Positions 16,916 to 25,520 of a stretch of 64,000 nucleotides of DNA are shown in pieces; the first letter of the stretch is position 1, and each line of letters starts with the position of its first letter. A program made the translations under genes and the position numbers. Below the pieces are notes generated by a model, which did not search any database, was not told the origin of the DNA, and saw only the letters and a list, made by a program, of their open reading frames with translations. The stretch is taken from positions 772,765 to 836,764 of the forward strand of contig NZ_LXRG01000192.1 in assembly GCF_001651035.1 (NCBI RefSeq), in the 5' to 3' direction. Source of the DNA: Halomonas sp. ALS9 (lineage in GTDB: Bacteria; Pseudomonadota; Gammaproteobacteria; Pseudomonadales; Halomonadaceae).

Positions 16916-17596
16916 TTATTCAACGCCTAGCAAGTCAACGCGGAACGTTAGTACTTCGTTAGGCCCGATCGGCCCCTGGCCATTCTCGCCGTAAGCAATA
17001 TCAGCCGGAATATACAGCATCCAGCTATCACCAACGCTCATCATCTGCAGCGCTTCCTGCCAACCCTCGATCACTTGGTTGGTTTGAAAGCTGACGGATT
17101 CACCGCGCTCAAAAGAGCTATCGAAGACAGTGCCGTCTAACAGCATGCCTTCATAGTTCACTTCAACGGTATCTTCAGGGCCAGGCTTGGCGCCATCGCC
17201 GGATTCAAGCACTTCATACTGAAGGCCAGAGTCAGTCACGGTCACTTCCTCGCGCTCAGCGTTCTCGGCCAGGAAGGCTTCACCCTCTTCGAGATTGTTC
17301 TGCGCCAGCTCTTCGGCTTCCGCTTGCCGCGCTTGCATGGACTGCTCTTGGAACGCCATCAACGCTTCGGTCATCTCTTCTTCATTGAGCGCCAAGTCAT
17401 TGCCTTCAAACACATCGCGCATGCCGTCTGTGAACGCATCGAGATCTAGGTCTTCGATGTCTGCCTGCATGCTTTCACCCAGGGTGACACCCAGGCTATA
17501 AGCCAAGCGCTGTTCATCAGTTTCTGGCGCTGCCGCGGCAAAAGGAGCGACCAAAAGCAAACCTGTCAGAGCCGTGGTAGAGAGCAATTGTTTCAT
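16916..17596 (-). CDS. FKBP-type peptidyl-prolyl cis-trans isomerase (FkpA/Mip-like)
   Basis: A 226-residue exported isomerase. Residues 1-22 are a signal peptide (MKQLLSTTALTGLLLVAPFAAA). An acidic helical dimerisation domain follows (about 25-110). The FKBP domain occupies about 120-226, with VEVNYEGMLLDGTVFDSSFERG, then VIEGWQEALQMM and IPADIAYG. It speeds proline isomerisation during envelope protein folding. The start was placed after AAAAGGATC at the ATG that begins the signal peptide; the longer frame adds 14 residues that hide it. Confidence 0.93.
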   Translation of the reverse strand: MKQLLSTTALTGLLLVAPFAAAAPETDEQRLAYSLGVTLGESMQADIEDLDLDAFTDGMRDVFEGNDLALNEEEMTEALMAFQEQSMQARQAEAEELAQNNLEEGEAFLAENAEREEVTVTDSGLQYEVLESGDGAKPGPEDTVEVNYEGMLLDGTVFDSSFERGESVSFQTNQVIEGWQEALQMMSVGDSWMLYIPADIAYGENGQGPIGPNEVLTFRVDLLGVE

Positions 17597-17655
17597 GAAA
17601 GATCCTTTTATCTTGTATATAGCGGCGCCGAACGCCAATCAGTATCACACAAAGA

Positions 17656-17702
17656 CTAACACCCACCGCCCCGAGCTGCATCTTGGGGGTGGTGGGTGTT
17701 AG
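17656..17702 (-). terminator. Strong hairpin downstream of teaD
   Basis: An inverted repeat of about 17 bp (CTAACACCCACC with GGTGGGTGTTAG, GC-rich inner part) lies between the teaD stop and the FKBP start. The following T content is modest (TCTTTGTGT), so this may be an inefficient terminator or an mRNA end-protecting stem. Confidence 0.6.
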
Positions 17703-17736
17703 TAAGACCACAAAATGAGAGAGAGGTTTAGCGGAA

Positions 17737-18180
17737 TTAGACGACCAGCGTAGGGCAGTGTGCGGCACCCGCCACACGCTGAGAAACGCTGCCCAACAAC
17801 GGGTTCTTCTCGCCATTGGTGCCCTGGGCGCCAATCACAATCAGGTCGCACTCTCGCTTACGGGCAAAGCGCACAATAATGCGCGAGGGCCGCCCCCCTT
17901 TCACAAAAGCGCGCACGCGGGCACTGTCCGCACCCAGTTCAATCGCATGGGATTTCGCATGCACAGCGATCTCAGTGGCGTACTCTTTTAACGCATCATC
18001 TGGGATATCCAGCTGGTTAGGCCGCACCATAGAGAGCGAGGCTTCCAGCAGGCTGTGGTGTTTAAACACGCACAGCAAATAGAGCTCAGCGCCGGTTAGC
18101 ATATGCAAGCCCACCGCCTTTTCCAGCGCCCTTAAGGCGCCTTTAGAACCATCCACCGGGACTAAAATGCGATTAAACAT
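17737..18180 (-). CDS. teaD: TeaD, UspA-family ATP-binding regulator of the ectoine TRAP transporter
   Basis: A 147-residue universal stress protein, the same length as H. elongata TeaD. It begins [15 protein letters not shown] with the first nucleotide-contact residues and ends with the ATP loop [20 protein letters not shown]. In H. elongata, TeaD binds ATP and dampens ectoine uptake through TeaABC; that role is carried over by synteny. It is the last gene of teaABCD, 21 bp after teaC. Confidence 0.92.
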   Translation of the reverse strand: MFNRILVPVDGSKGALRALEKAVGLHMLTGAELYLLCVFKHHSLLEASLSMVRPNQLDIPDDALKEYATEIAVHAKSHAIELGADSARVRAFVKGGRPSRIIVRFARKRECDLIVIGAQGTNGEKNPLLGSVSQRVAGAAHCPTLVV

Positions 18181-18201
18181 TCGCGTACTCCTTGTGGCTG
18201 T

Positions 18202-19485
18202 TTAGCGGAAGGCAACATCGCGTAGGAACAGCGCAATTTGCGGGAACATGATCAGCAGAGCGGCCGCTAAAATCAGCATGAAGATAAACGGCGGCGTGCC
18301 TTTGATCACATCCCAATAGGGGCGCTTGAAAATCGCAATAGCCGTGAATATATCGCACCCAAAGGGCGGGGTTGCTGAGCCTATCGCCACCTGCAGGGTA
18401 ATCAAGATACCTACCAGCACAGGATCTAGGCCCGTTGCCGCAATGGCGGGCGCAAAAATGGGCGTTAGCACTAGAATGACCACGATCGGGTCAACAAACA
18501 TACAGGCCACAAAGAATGAGATACAGATGGCAATCAATACCCCGGTCGGGCCCGCATCATTGACCCCCACCGCCTCCAAGATCATTTGTGGAATCTGGGC
18601 AAACGAAATGATCCACGAGAAGCCATTACCCACTGCCACCAGGATAAATACCACGGCGGTAATCAAGCCGGTAGATTTAGCGATGGCATAAATGTCGTTC
18701 ATTTTGAGCGAGCGGAAGACCACAAACTCGAGTAAAACGGCATACAGTACGCAGGCGGCAGCGGCCTCTGTCGGGCTGAAAATACCACCGTAGATCCCGC
18801 CCACGATGATGACCGGAAAACCTAGTGGCCACAGCGCTTGTTGAACCGCTACTGCACGCTCTTTCCAGCTCGATTTTGGCTCGGTAGGTACGTCTTTTAC
18901 GATGGCATAAATAACGCTGTAGGCCGAAAACATCAACAGGATCATTAACCCTGGCCCAATCCCGGCAATGAACAGCTCGCCAATGGAAGTACCCGAGATA
19001 ACCCCGTAAATAATCATACCGATACTGGGCGGAATCAAAAACGCAATGTCGCTGGCATTGATGATGAGCGCTAGCGTGAAAGAGTCCGAATAGCCCGCTT
19101 TGAGCATTTTAGGACGCAGCGGCGAACCAACGGCGACCACGGTTGCCTGGGTAGACCCGGACACAGCACCAAACAGCGTGCACGAAGCCGCGGTGCTGAC
19201 CGCTAGGCCTCCTTTAACGTGGCCAATAAACGACATGACCATATCGATCAGTCGATTTGCCGACTGTCCGCGGGTCATGATATCGGCGGCTAGGATAAAC
19301 ATGGGCACAGCAATGAGTGAGGCCGGGCGTATGCCCGCCATCATCTGCTGAATCAGCGTATCCATTTGGCCGAAGCCGTTAAACATCATATAAAAGCCAA
19401 TTACCGCGGCGGTAATCAGCGGAATCATCATTGGAAAGCCCAGCAGCAGCAGGGCAATCATGGTGGTGACCATTATTGTCGTCAT
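18202..19485 (-). CDS. teaC: TeaC, large membrane (DctM-type) subunit of the ectoine TRAP transporter
   Basis: A 427-residue permease with about twelve hydrophobic helices. DctM-family features are LLLGFPMMIPLITAAVIGFY at the start, ADIMTRGQSANRLIDM, the glycine/serine-rich TAASCTLFGAVSGSTQATVVAVG, and IPPSIGMIIYGVISGTS. It carries ectoine or hydroxyectoine across the inner membrane using the sodium gradient, with TeaB. Identification rests on the unmistakable TeaA encoded upstream and the A-B-C-D order. The gap to teaB is 30 bp. Confidence 0.93.
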   Translation of the reverse strand: MTTIMVTTMIALLLLGFPMMIPLITAAVIGFYMMFNGFGQMDTLIQQMMAGIRPASLIAVPMFILAADIMTRGQSANRLIDMVMSFIGHVKGGLAVSTAASCTLFGAVSGSTQATVVAVGSPLRPKMLKAGYSDSFTLALIINASDIAFLIPPSIGMIIYGVISGTSIGELFIAGIGPGLMILLMFSAYSVIYAIVKDVPTEPKSSWKERAVAVQQALWPLGFPVIIVGGIYGGIFSPTEAAAACVLYAVLLEFVVFRSLKMNDIYAIAKSTGLITAVVFILVAVGNGFSWIISFAQIPQMILEAVGVNDAGPTGVLIAICISFFVACMFVDPIVVILVLTPIFAPAIAATGLDPVLVGILITLQVAIGSATPPFGCDIFTAIAIFKRPYWDVIKGTPPFIFMLILAAALLIMFPQIALFLRDVAFR

Positions 19486-19515
19486 AGCTGTTCCCCTAGG
19501 GTGCAGTGTCCCGCG

Positions 19516-20094
19516 TTAGACTTCTGTTTCGGTGTCTTTGTAACCATCCACCACGCCCGTCGAAAGATAGACATCGTGGGACGTGAAGTTTTTAACGGCG
19601 GTCAGCAAGTATTGAATACCGGTGATTAAAAAGCCCATCGGCACCCATAGGTAAATGATCCACACTGGTAAGCCTAAGGAAGGCAACACGCGACCTTTGC
19701 TCTGCAGATCAATAATATAAACAACCGAATAGTAGAGTAAGAAAAACATCACCAGCGAAGTGAACAGCGCAATGCAGATCATCAGCACTCTACGCCCACC
19801 GACCGGCAACGCATCATAAATAGCCGACATACGAATATGGCGACCGTGACGCGCGGCATAGCCAATGCCCGCAAAGGTAATCATGATGATTAAAATTCTA
19901 TTCAGCTCACCAGAAAACATGATGCTGTTGCCAAATACAAAGCGAGCAACCACGTTGGTGACCGTATTCAGCGCCATTAGCAAAACACCCATCGCGAGAA
20001 TCACGGCTTCTATTTTGCTAATTGCAGTGTCGATCACACCTAACACGCCCGGCAAACCGGAGCGGTAACTCTTTTCCATCTCATCATCGGTCAT
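19516..20094 (-). CDS. teaB: TeaB, small membrane (DctQ-type) subunit of the ectoine TRAP transporter
   Basis: A 192-residue protein with four membrane helices (about residues 20-40, 55-75, 95-115 and 135-155). The DctQ-type segment [16 protein letters not shown] precedes helix two. It starts at the ATG behind AAAAGGAGT; an in-frame start 33 bases upstream has no such site. A terminator and about 310 bp separate it from teaA, so the membrane genes are probably expressed at a lower level than the binding protein. Confidence 0.92.
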   Translation of the reverse strand: MTDDEMEKSYRSGLPGVLGVIDTAISKIEAVILAMGVLLMALNTVTNVVARFVFGNSIMFSGELNRILIIMITFAGIGYAARHGRHIRMSAIYDALPVGGRRVLMICIALFTSLVMFFLLYYSVVYIIDLQSKGRVLPSLGLPVWIIYLWVPMGFLITGIQYLLTAVKNFTSHDVYLSTGVVDGYKDTETEV

Positions 20095-20403
20095 GGCCGG
20101 ACTCCTTTTGAACGGCTCTAACGGCATCAGTTAAGTGCCGTCGGCACAATAAACACAGCGTTATTCAAGACCTATCTACTGCACACCTGTCTAGCTCACA
20201 TCTACTTCGTACCATTGGCCAGGAGTGAACTCTAGCGTAACGGCATGCAGCTGCAGGTGATTCAACGCTAGATGTACGTAACCCGACAGTAACGACGTTA
20301 AAACAGCCCCGAATGGCCTACGCCTTACCACCGCACAATAAAAAGGGGCAGCCTTTGCTGCCCCCTGATAATCACTCGTGCGCCACTATGGCTTAGAGAG
20401 TGA
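20095..20403. other. Gene-free stretch between teaA and teaB
   Basis: 309 bp without a gene. It holds the teaA-proximal terminator (20338-20364) and, further on, an inverted repeat TCTAGCG/CGCTAGA (about 20232-20272) around a CTGCAG-containing loop. No clear separate promoter for teaB was identified. Confidence 0.7.
20338..20364 (-). terminator. Intrinsic terminator just after teaA
   Basis: Read leftwards: GGGGCAGC-AAAG-GCTGCCCC followed by TTTTTATT. Its place inside the teaABCD operon fits partial termination that yields more binding protein than membrane subunits, a common arrangement in transporter operons. Confidence 0.85.
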
Positions 20404-21453
20404 TTACTCGTTAGTTACGGCTTCAAGGTCAGCTTTAAACTGCTCAAGTAGCTCTGCACCACCTTCACCCGTCATTTCCAGGAAGGCTTCTTCGACCTGC
20501 GGAGCACGCTCACGGAAGGCTTGGATTTGCTCTTCATCAAGACGTGTCACCGTCACTTCATCAGACGCTGCCTGAATCTTCTCTAGCGACTCTTCAGCCA
20601 AGCCTTTGATATGTTCAATCGTGTGGTCATACGCAGCTTCAGAGGCTTCGTTCACCAGCGTTTGATCTTCTTCAGATAGGCCTTCGTAGAAGTCTTGGTT
20701 GGCCATCATCGCAGTGGTAAACCAGCCATGGCCGGTAAATGTCAGGTGCGGAGACACCTCGTACAAGCCACCGGACTCGATCCAGAAAATTGGGTTCTCT
20801 TGACCGTCAATGATGCCGGTCTGCAAACCACCGTAGACTTCACCCCACGGTAACGGCGTCGGCGTAGCGCCGAAGGCGTCGTAGGTCTCTGTCAGTAGCG
20901 GGTTTGTCATGGTACGGATTTTTTTGTTATTTAGCTCATCAGGCGTAGCGAACGGCTCATTGGTGGTGATGACCATTTCGCCTTCTGGATACATTTTCAG
21001 CAGTTCTAAGCCTTGCTCGGCATAAAGCGCTGGAAACATCTCATTGATCGCCTTACTTTCGTCGAAGAACGTCAGTACGGTCTCTTCGTCGGTCGGTAGC
21101 AGGTAAGGAATAAAGAAGATTTGCGCTTCAGGGATCAGGGCGCCAGTGAAGCCAGGCGATTGGTTTACAAACTGCAGAATACCGTTCTGGGTCTGCTCCA
21201 TAATGTCGTCAGACTCACCCAGTTCACCAAAGCGGTAAACTTGTACGGTGTGGTCTGAGTTATCTTCAATATACTCTTTAAAAGCGTAGGCAAAAACGTC
21301 TTGAACGTCGCCTTCATACTCTTCGTGAGCGTAGCGCCAGTTGTCTGCTTGAGCAGCGGCGCTGAGACCAAACAGCAGTGCACCCACACTGGCCGTGGTC
21401 AATAACTTGGTAGTGACAGAATTAATAGTAGAAACGGATTTGCTTGCCTTCAT
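20404..21453 (-). CDS. teaA: TeaA, periplasmic ectoine/hydroxyectoine-binding protein of the TRAP transporter
   Basis: A 349-residue secreted binding protein. A long signal peptide (MKASKSVSTINSV to about AAAQA, residue 35) is followed by a mature sequence beginning DNWRYAHEEYEGDVQDVFAY. This and HTVQVYRFGELGESDDIMEQ match, from memory, the H. elongata TeaA whose structure is known. The DctP arginine is in KKIRTMTNPLL, and the ligand pocket strand is in GGLQTGIIDGQENP. It scavenges external or leaked ectoine, the main osmolyte of these bacteria. The start was set after AAGGGGAAC. It is expected to be osmotically induced. Confidence 0.95.
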   Translation of the reverse strand: MKASKSVSTINSVTTKLLTTASVGALLFGLSAAAQADNWRYAHEEYEGDVQDVFAYAFKEYIEDNSDHTVQVYRFGELGESDDIMEQTQNGILQFVNQSPGFTGALIPEAQIFFIPYLLPTDEETVLTFFDESKAINEMFPALYAEQGLELLKMYPEGEMVITTNEPFATPDELNNKKIRTMTNPLLTETYDAFGATPTPLPWGEVYGGLQTGIIDGQENPIFWIESGGLYEVSPHLTFTGHGWFTTAMMANQDFYEGLSEEDQTLVNEASEAAYDHTIEHIKGLAEESLEKIQAASDEVTVTRLDEEQIQAFRERAPQVEEAFLEMTGEGGAELLEQFKADLEAVTNE

Positions 21454-21713
21454 GCGATGTTCCCCTTGCAGTGGTAAGCGCGCTGTACGAGTGCGCAACA
21501 ACCTAGTTTTTAAAACCCGTATTGAGAACCCAATTGTCTAAATTTAGATTAATTCAGGTCAGCTCTGCGTTTCTCGACACGGGCTTGTTATTCGCTAATC
21601 GATATCCGCTTACAGACGATATCTACACACAGTATTTACACAAACAATGCTGTTCATACTGCATATTCGCGGGCGAATAACGCTAGGTATTTCAAAAACA
21701 GCTTAAATTCAGG
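21454..21713. promoter_or_regulatory. teaA control region with repeated TTATTCGC elements
   Basis: 260 bp between teaA and the TIGR02444 gene (both leftward). It contains a perfect palindrome TATTCGC-GG-GCGAATA at 21664-21679, and a further GTTATTCGC half site at 21587-21595. Two GATATC palindromes at 21601-21606 and 21618-21623 add to the symmetry. These look like binding sites for an unknown regulator of teaA. The -10 and -35 could not be fixed. Confidence 0.45.
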
Positions 21714-22301
21714 CTAGCGCGCTCCTCGGTGAGGGTCAAGCTGGCAAGTAAGCGTATGTAGCGCATCGAGACATACATTTTGCGCTTTCAAGGCGTCGCC
21801 AGAGAGCTGGTCAACTTGAGTAGAAAACAGCTGCTTTCGCAACCATTTAGCTGCATCTAGCGACATTTCGACAACGTTTACCACACGTTGCTCATCGCTT
21901 GGTGACTCCCATACCCACGTTTGCCAACGTTGAAGGTTCTCACGTTCAGCCATCAACTCTGCCTGTTTAATAGTTTCGCGCAGAGCCGCTATGGACTCGC
22001 TTTCCGCCGCAGTGGCTTTTAAATCGCGCCGTAATCCGCGCAACACCCCCGTCACACGACTCTGCCAAAGGCGCCGTTGCTCACGCTGACGAGCCACCGC
22101 TGTAGGTATGACTTCAAGTCCGCAGGAGTAGAGCCAACAGTGAAACAGCACCTCGCATACATCTAGTTCGGCCTCCTCTTGAAGCCTCAGGCAAGCTGCT
22201 TCAACGCCGGGCTTGGCATACAGCGCCAGTGCAAAATCCCATAACGGTGTCTGCTGTAGGCGCTGCAATCGGGTAGAATCAAGCGCAATAGAGTTTCGCA
22301 T
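21714..22301 (-). CDS. TIGR02444 family protein (DUF2390)
   Basis: A 195-residue, mostly helical cytoplasmic protein with QTPLWDFALALYAKPGVEAACLRLQEE near the N-terminus, the hallmark of this gammaproteobacterial family of unknown function. The start was taken at MRNSIAL, which places the family motif near residue 15; the longer open frame adds 13 unrelated residues. It diverges from the ABC-F gene with 29 bp between starts. This adjacency recurs in pseudomonads, to my knowledge, and hints at a link with translation. Confidence 0.8.
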   Translation of the reverse strand: MRNSIALDSTRLQRLQQTPLWDFALALYAKPGVEAACLRLQEEAELDVCEVLFHCWLYSCGLEVIPTAVARQREQRRLWQSRVTGVLRGLRRDLKATAAESESIAALRETIKQAELMAERENLQRWQTWVWESPSDEQRVVNVVEMSLDAAKWLRKQLFSTQVDQLSGDALKAQNVCLDALHTLTCQLDPHRGAR

Positions 22302-22330
22302 CAAATGACCCACTTTCTTCGGGAGAAGGC

Positions 22331-24301
22331 ATGATCGCACTGCGCCAAGTCGCCCTGCAACGCGGCACGCAAACGCTACTCGACAACGCGGACGTTACCC
22401 TTCATAACGGGGTAAAAGCCGGGATTATCGGGGCAAACGGCGCCGGTAAATCGAGCCTGTTCAAACTTCTGCTCGGTGAGCTTGCCCCCGACCAGGGCGA
22501 TGTCGAGATGAGCGGCGGCCAGCGCATTGCGCATATGGCCCAAGAAGTTGACGCCCTCGACCGCCCGATTATCGAGTATGTACTCGATGGCGACTTGGCG
22601 CTACGCAAGGCTGAAGCCGATTTATTGGCTGCCAGAGAAGCCGGTGAAGCCCACCGAGAAGCCGAGCTGCACGGATTAATTGAAACCCTGGATGGCTACC
22701 GCGCAGAATCACGCGCGGCGCAGTTACTGGTGGGGCTAGGCTTTATCCAGTCTGACCTTAGCCGCCCGCTGTCGGCGTTTTCCGGCGGCTGGCGGATGCG
22801 GGTCAACCTCGCCCGCACGCTGTTTATGCCTTCCGACCTACTGCTACTCGATGAGCCCACCAACCACCTGGATCTGGACGCCCTGCTGTGGCTGGAGCAG
22901 TGGCTGACCCGCTACCCTGGCACCCTGCTGCTGATTTCCCACGACCGCGACTTCCTGGATGCGGTGTGCGACCACATCGTGCATATGCATCACCAAACCC
23001 TGGAGCTGTACCGCGGTAATTACTCCCAGTTTGAGCGCACCCGTGCCGAAAAGCTTGCCCTGCAGCAAGCGGAAGCCGCCAAACAGCAGGCGCGCCGGGA
23101 AGAGATTGAGCGTTTTATCGCCCGCTTCCGCGCCCAGGCGACCAAGGCGAAGCAAGCGCAAAGCCGGGTCAAAATGCTCGAGCGGATGGAAGATATCGCC
23201 GTTGCCCACGTCGATTCCCCCTTCCACTTTACGCTGCCCGCCGCCGATAAAACCTCGCACCCACTGCTGGTGCTAGATCAGGCACAGTTGGGTTATCCCG
23301 GTGAAAATGGGGGTGATGACAATGTGCAGCTGGATAAAGTCAACGTTACCTTACTGCCCGGCAGCCGCATTGGTCTGCTGGGCCCCAACGGAGCGGGTAA
23401 ATCGACGCTGATTAAGTCGCTCACCGGGGAACTAGCACTGCTCAATGGCAAGCGCGTACCCGGCGAGCACCTGGCGATTGGGTATTTCGCTCAGCATCAG
23501 CTTGAAGGGTTGGACGTCACCTCGACGCCCTTTGTGCACGTGCAGCGCCTTTCGCCCACCGCCAGCGACCAGGAGATTCGTAACTTTCTAGGCGGCTTTG
23601 GTTTTAAGGGCGATGACGCCTTCGGCAAAGTCGCCAACTACTCAGGTGGCGAGAAAGCCCGGCTGGCGCTGGCCCTCGTCGCTTGGCAAAAACCCAACCT
23701 GTTACTACTCGATGAGCCCACCAACCACCTGGACTTAGAGATGCGCGAGGCTCTGACCCAGGCGCTGGCCAGCTTCGAAGGCACGGTTATTCTGGTCTCC
23801 CACGACCGTCACCTACTGCGCGCCACGGTGGATGAGTTTTGGAAGGTGGCGGATAACCGCGTCGAGCCCTTCGATGGCGATTTGGAGGACTACCGGGTTT
23901 GGCTCAAAGCGCGCCTGGAAGAGAGTCGCCGGGATTCCCGCGGTGAAAAAGCCGAGCGCCAGAACCAGCAGCCCAGCGGCGACAGCCGTGAAGCGCGCAA
24001 GGCGTCGCGCAAAGCGGCCGCCGAGCTACGCGAAAAGCTGCGCCCGCTGAAAAAACAGCGCGATCAGGCGGAAAAAGCCATGGAAAAAGCCCAGCAGGAA
24101 CTCGATACAGTAGAGCAAGTCCTGGCAGACCCAGAGCTTTATACCGACAGCGCTCGCAAAGCCGAACTAACCAAGACGCTTAGCCAGCAAGCAAAGATTA
24201 AAGCACGTTTAGATGAGTCAGAACGGCAGTGGCTTAGCGCCGAAGAGGCGTTGGAGTCAATGGAAGCAGAACTACTCGCCAGCGAAGGAGCGGAAAGTTA
24301 G
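22331..24301 (+). CDS. yheS: ABC-F family ATPase YheS
   Basis: A 656-residue soluble protein with two ABC cassettes and no membrane domain. The first Walker A is GANGAGKSS and its signature is SAFSGGW. The second Walker A is GPNGAGKST with signature ANYSGGEKARLALALV. Both Walker B motifs read LLLLDEPTNHLDL. The inter-domain linker (about 235-310) is basic and helical. A C-terminal extension from about 535 is a charged coiled coil, as in E. coli YheS (637 residues). ABC-F proteins bind the ribosomal E site and relieve stalled translation. A GGGAGAAGG ribosome site precedes the ATG. Confidence 0.93.
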   Translation: MIALRQVALQRGTQTLLDNADVTLHNGVKAGIIGANGAGKSSLFKLLLGELAPDQGDVEMSGGQRIAHMAQEVDALDRPIIEYVLDGDLALRKAEADLLAAREAGEAHREAELHGLIETLDGYRAESRAAQLLVGLGFIQSDLSRPLSAFSGGWRMRVNLARTLFMPSDLLLLDEPTNHLDLDALLWLEQWLTRYPGTLLLISHDRDFLDAVCDHIVHMHHQTLELYRGNYSQFERTRAEKLALQQAEAAKQQARREEIERFIARFRAQATKAKQAQSRVKMLERMEDIAVAHVDSPFHFTLPAADKTSHPLLVLDQAQLGYPGENGGDDNVQLDKVNVTLLPGSRIGLLGPNGAGKSTLIKSLTGELALLNGKRVPGEHLAIGYFAQHQLEGLDVTSTPFVHVQRLSPTASDQEIRNFLGGFGFKGDDAFGKVANYSGGEKARLALALVAWQKPNLLLLDEPTNHLDLEMREALTQALASFEGTVILVSHDRHLLRATVDEFWKVADNRVEPFDGDLEDYRVWLKARLEESRRDSRGEKAERQNQQPSGDSREARKASRKAAAELREKLRPLKKQRDQAEKAMEKAQQELDTVEQVLADPELYTDSARKAELTKTLSQQAKIKARLDESERQWLSAEEALESMEAELLASEGAES

Positions 24302-24316
24302 CACGAGAGAACCCGA

Positions 24317-24754
24317 CTAACTTTCCAGCAAAAACGTTACCGGGCCATCATTGACCAGCGCTACCTGCATATCGGCGCCAAACTCCCCGGTGGCCACGTT
24401 CGGCCAGGCAGTTTGCGCTTGGCTAACCAGCAAGTTAAACAGCTCTTCACCTTTGGCTGGGGGAGCGGCGCTGGAGAAGCTGGGCCGCAGCCCTTTGTGA
24501 GTATCTGCTGCCAGAGTGAACTGAGAAACCAGCAGCAAGCCACCGTTCACCTGCTGTAGGTTGTGATTCATCTTACCGTCAGCGTCGCCAAACACGCGGT
24601 AGTGGAGCAGCTTATGCAGCAGCTTTTCTACAGCGGCCGCGTCATCGTGCTTCTCCACCCCCACCAGCGCCAGCAGGCCATGATCGATGCTGCCAACGAT
24701 CTCACCTTCAACCTCTACGCTGGCGCGCTTAACGCGCTGAATGAGTGCCTTCAC
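24317..24754 (-). CDS. dtd: D-aminoacyl-tRNA deacylase
   Basis: 145 residues from a GTG start, exactly the length of E. coli Dtd. It begins [18 protein letters not shown] and carries the catalytic [20 protein letters not shown] strand and the [10 protein letters not shown]-terminus. The enzyme hydrolyses D-amino acids (and glycine) mischarged on tRNA. The GTG was preferred over an ATG 21 bases upstream because family members start at this residue. It converges with yheS, 15 bp apart. Confidence 0.95.
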   Translation of the reverse strand: MKALIQRVKRASVEVEGEIVGSIDHGLLALVGVEKHDDAAAVEKLLHKLLHYRVFGDADGKMNHNLQQVNGGLLLVSQFTLAADTHKGLRPSFSSAAPPAKGEELFNLLVSQAQTAWPNVATGEFGADMQVALVNDGPVTFLLES

Positions 24755-24798
24755 AAAGCTACTCCGAACTAACAAACGGCGATTATAACGACTGCTTG

Positions 24799-25383
24799 TT
24801 AATTTTTCCCTAGCAGCGCATCGCGAAAGCCCTCACCTAGTGGGCGCTCGCCGAGCCAAATGCTAAACATCGCACTGGCAAACTCAGCATTCTCTTCTTC
24901 AAACAGCACCTCTCCATTTAGCGCCAGACGCAGCTGCTCGCCGTTCCAGCTAAGCAGGTAGCGATCTCCAGGCACTACGTCCCGATAGCGCTGATTTAAA
25001 CGCGCAAGTGGCTCTTTAATCTGATTGAATTCATACAGAGTGAGAGTATCTTTGAGCGTTTTCTCAGTCGCTTCAGCAAAGTCGGAGGCGTCGATGGCGT
25101 GAAAATAAGCCAACTCCAGACGCCGTGGTACGTCGCTCAACGGCTGCGGCTGGGTTTCACCTTCAAGTTGGTAATAGGCGCCAGCGTAGGCCGTCCAGAT
25201 CATGTAACGAAACACGCCGCTCCCGATCAGGCCATAGCGCTGGCCGTGTTCCTCTACGGTGCGCTCAAACACCTCGCCTTTTTCGGTCACACTGCTGGCC
25301 ATCGCCCAGGGCATTAACGAGAGCCCCGCGAGAAGCAGTGACAATTGAACGATACGCCTAGCACCCAATATGCATGTGTACAT
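24799..25383 (-). CDS. Chalcone isomerase-like (PF16036-type) exported protein
   Basis: A 194-residue protein with a signal peptide to about residue 29 (PWAMA). The mature part has [18 protein letters not shown] and [21 protein letters not shown], typical of the bacterial chalcone isomerase-like family; [28 protein letters not shown] follows. The bacterial members have no demonstrated isomerase activity and may bind fatty acids or lipids in the envelope. It lies behind dtd's start with about 45 bp between and could be co-transcribed with it. Confidence 0.82.
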   Translation of the reverse strand: MYTCILGARRIVQLSLLLAGLSLMPWAMASSVTEKGEVFERTVEEHGQRYGLIGSGVFRYMIWTAYAGAYYQLEGETQPQPLSDVPRRLELAYFHAIDASDFAEATEKTLKDTLTLYEFNQIKEPLARLNQRYRDVVPGDRYLLSWNGEQLRLALNGEVLFEEENAEFASAMFSIWLGERPLGEGFRDALLGKN

Positions 25384-25520
25384 AGAACCTCCTTACGGCA
25401 TAATATCTATACATACCGATAATAGAAATAAAGGTTCCGTACAATACTCACTATTGTCAGCACAGTACTTTTTCTAATAGCACTTATTTTTAATGGCACC
25501 CATTTTTTAATAGCACTCGC

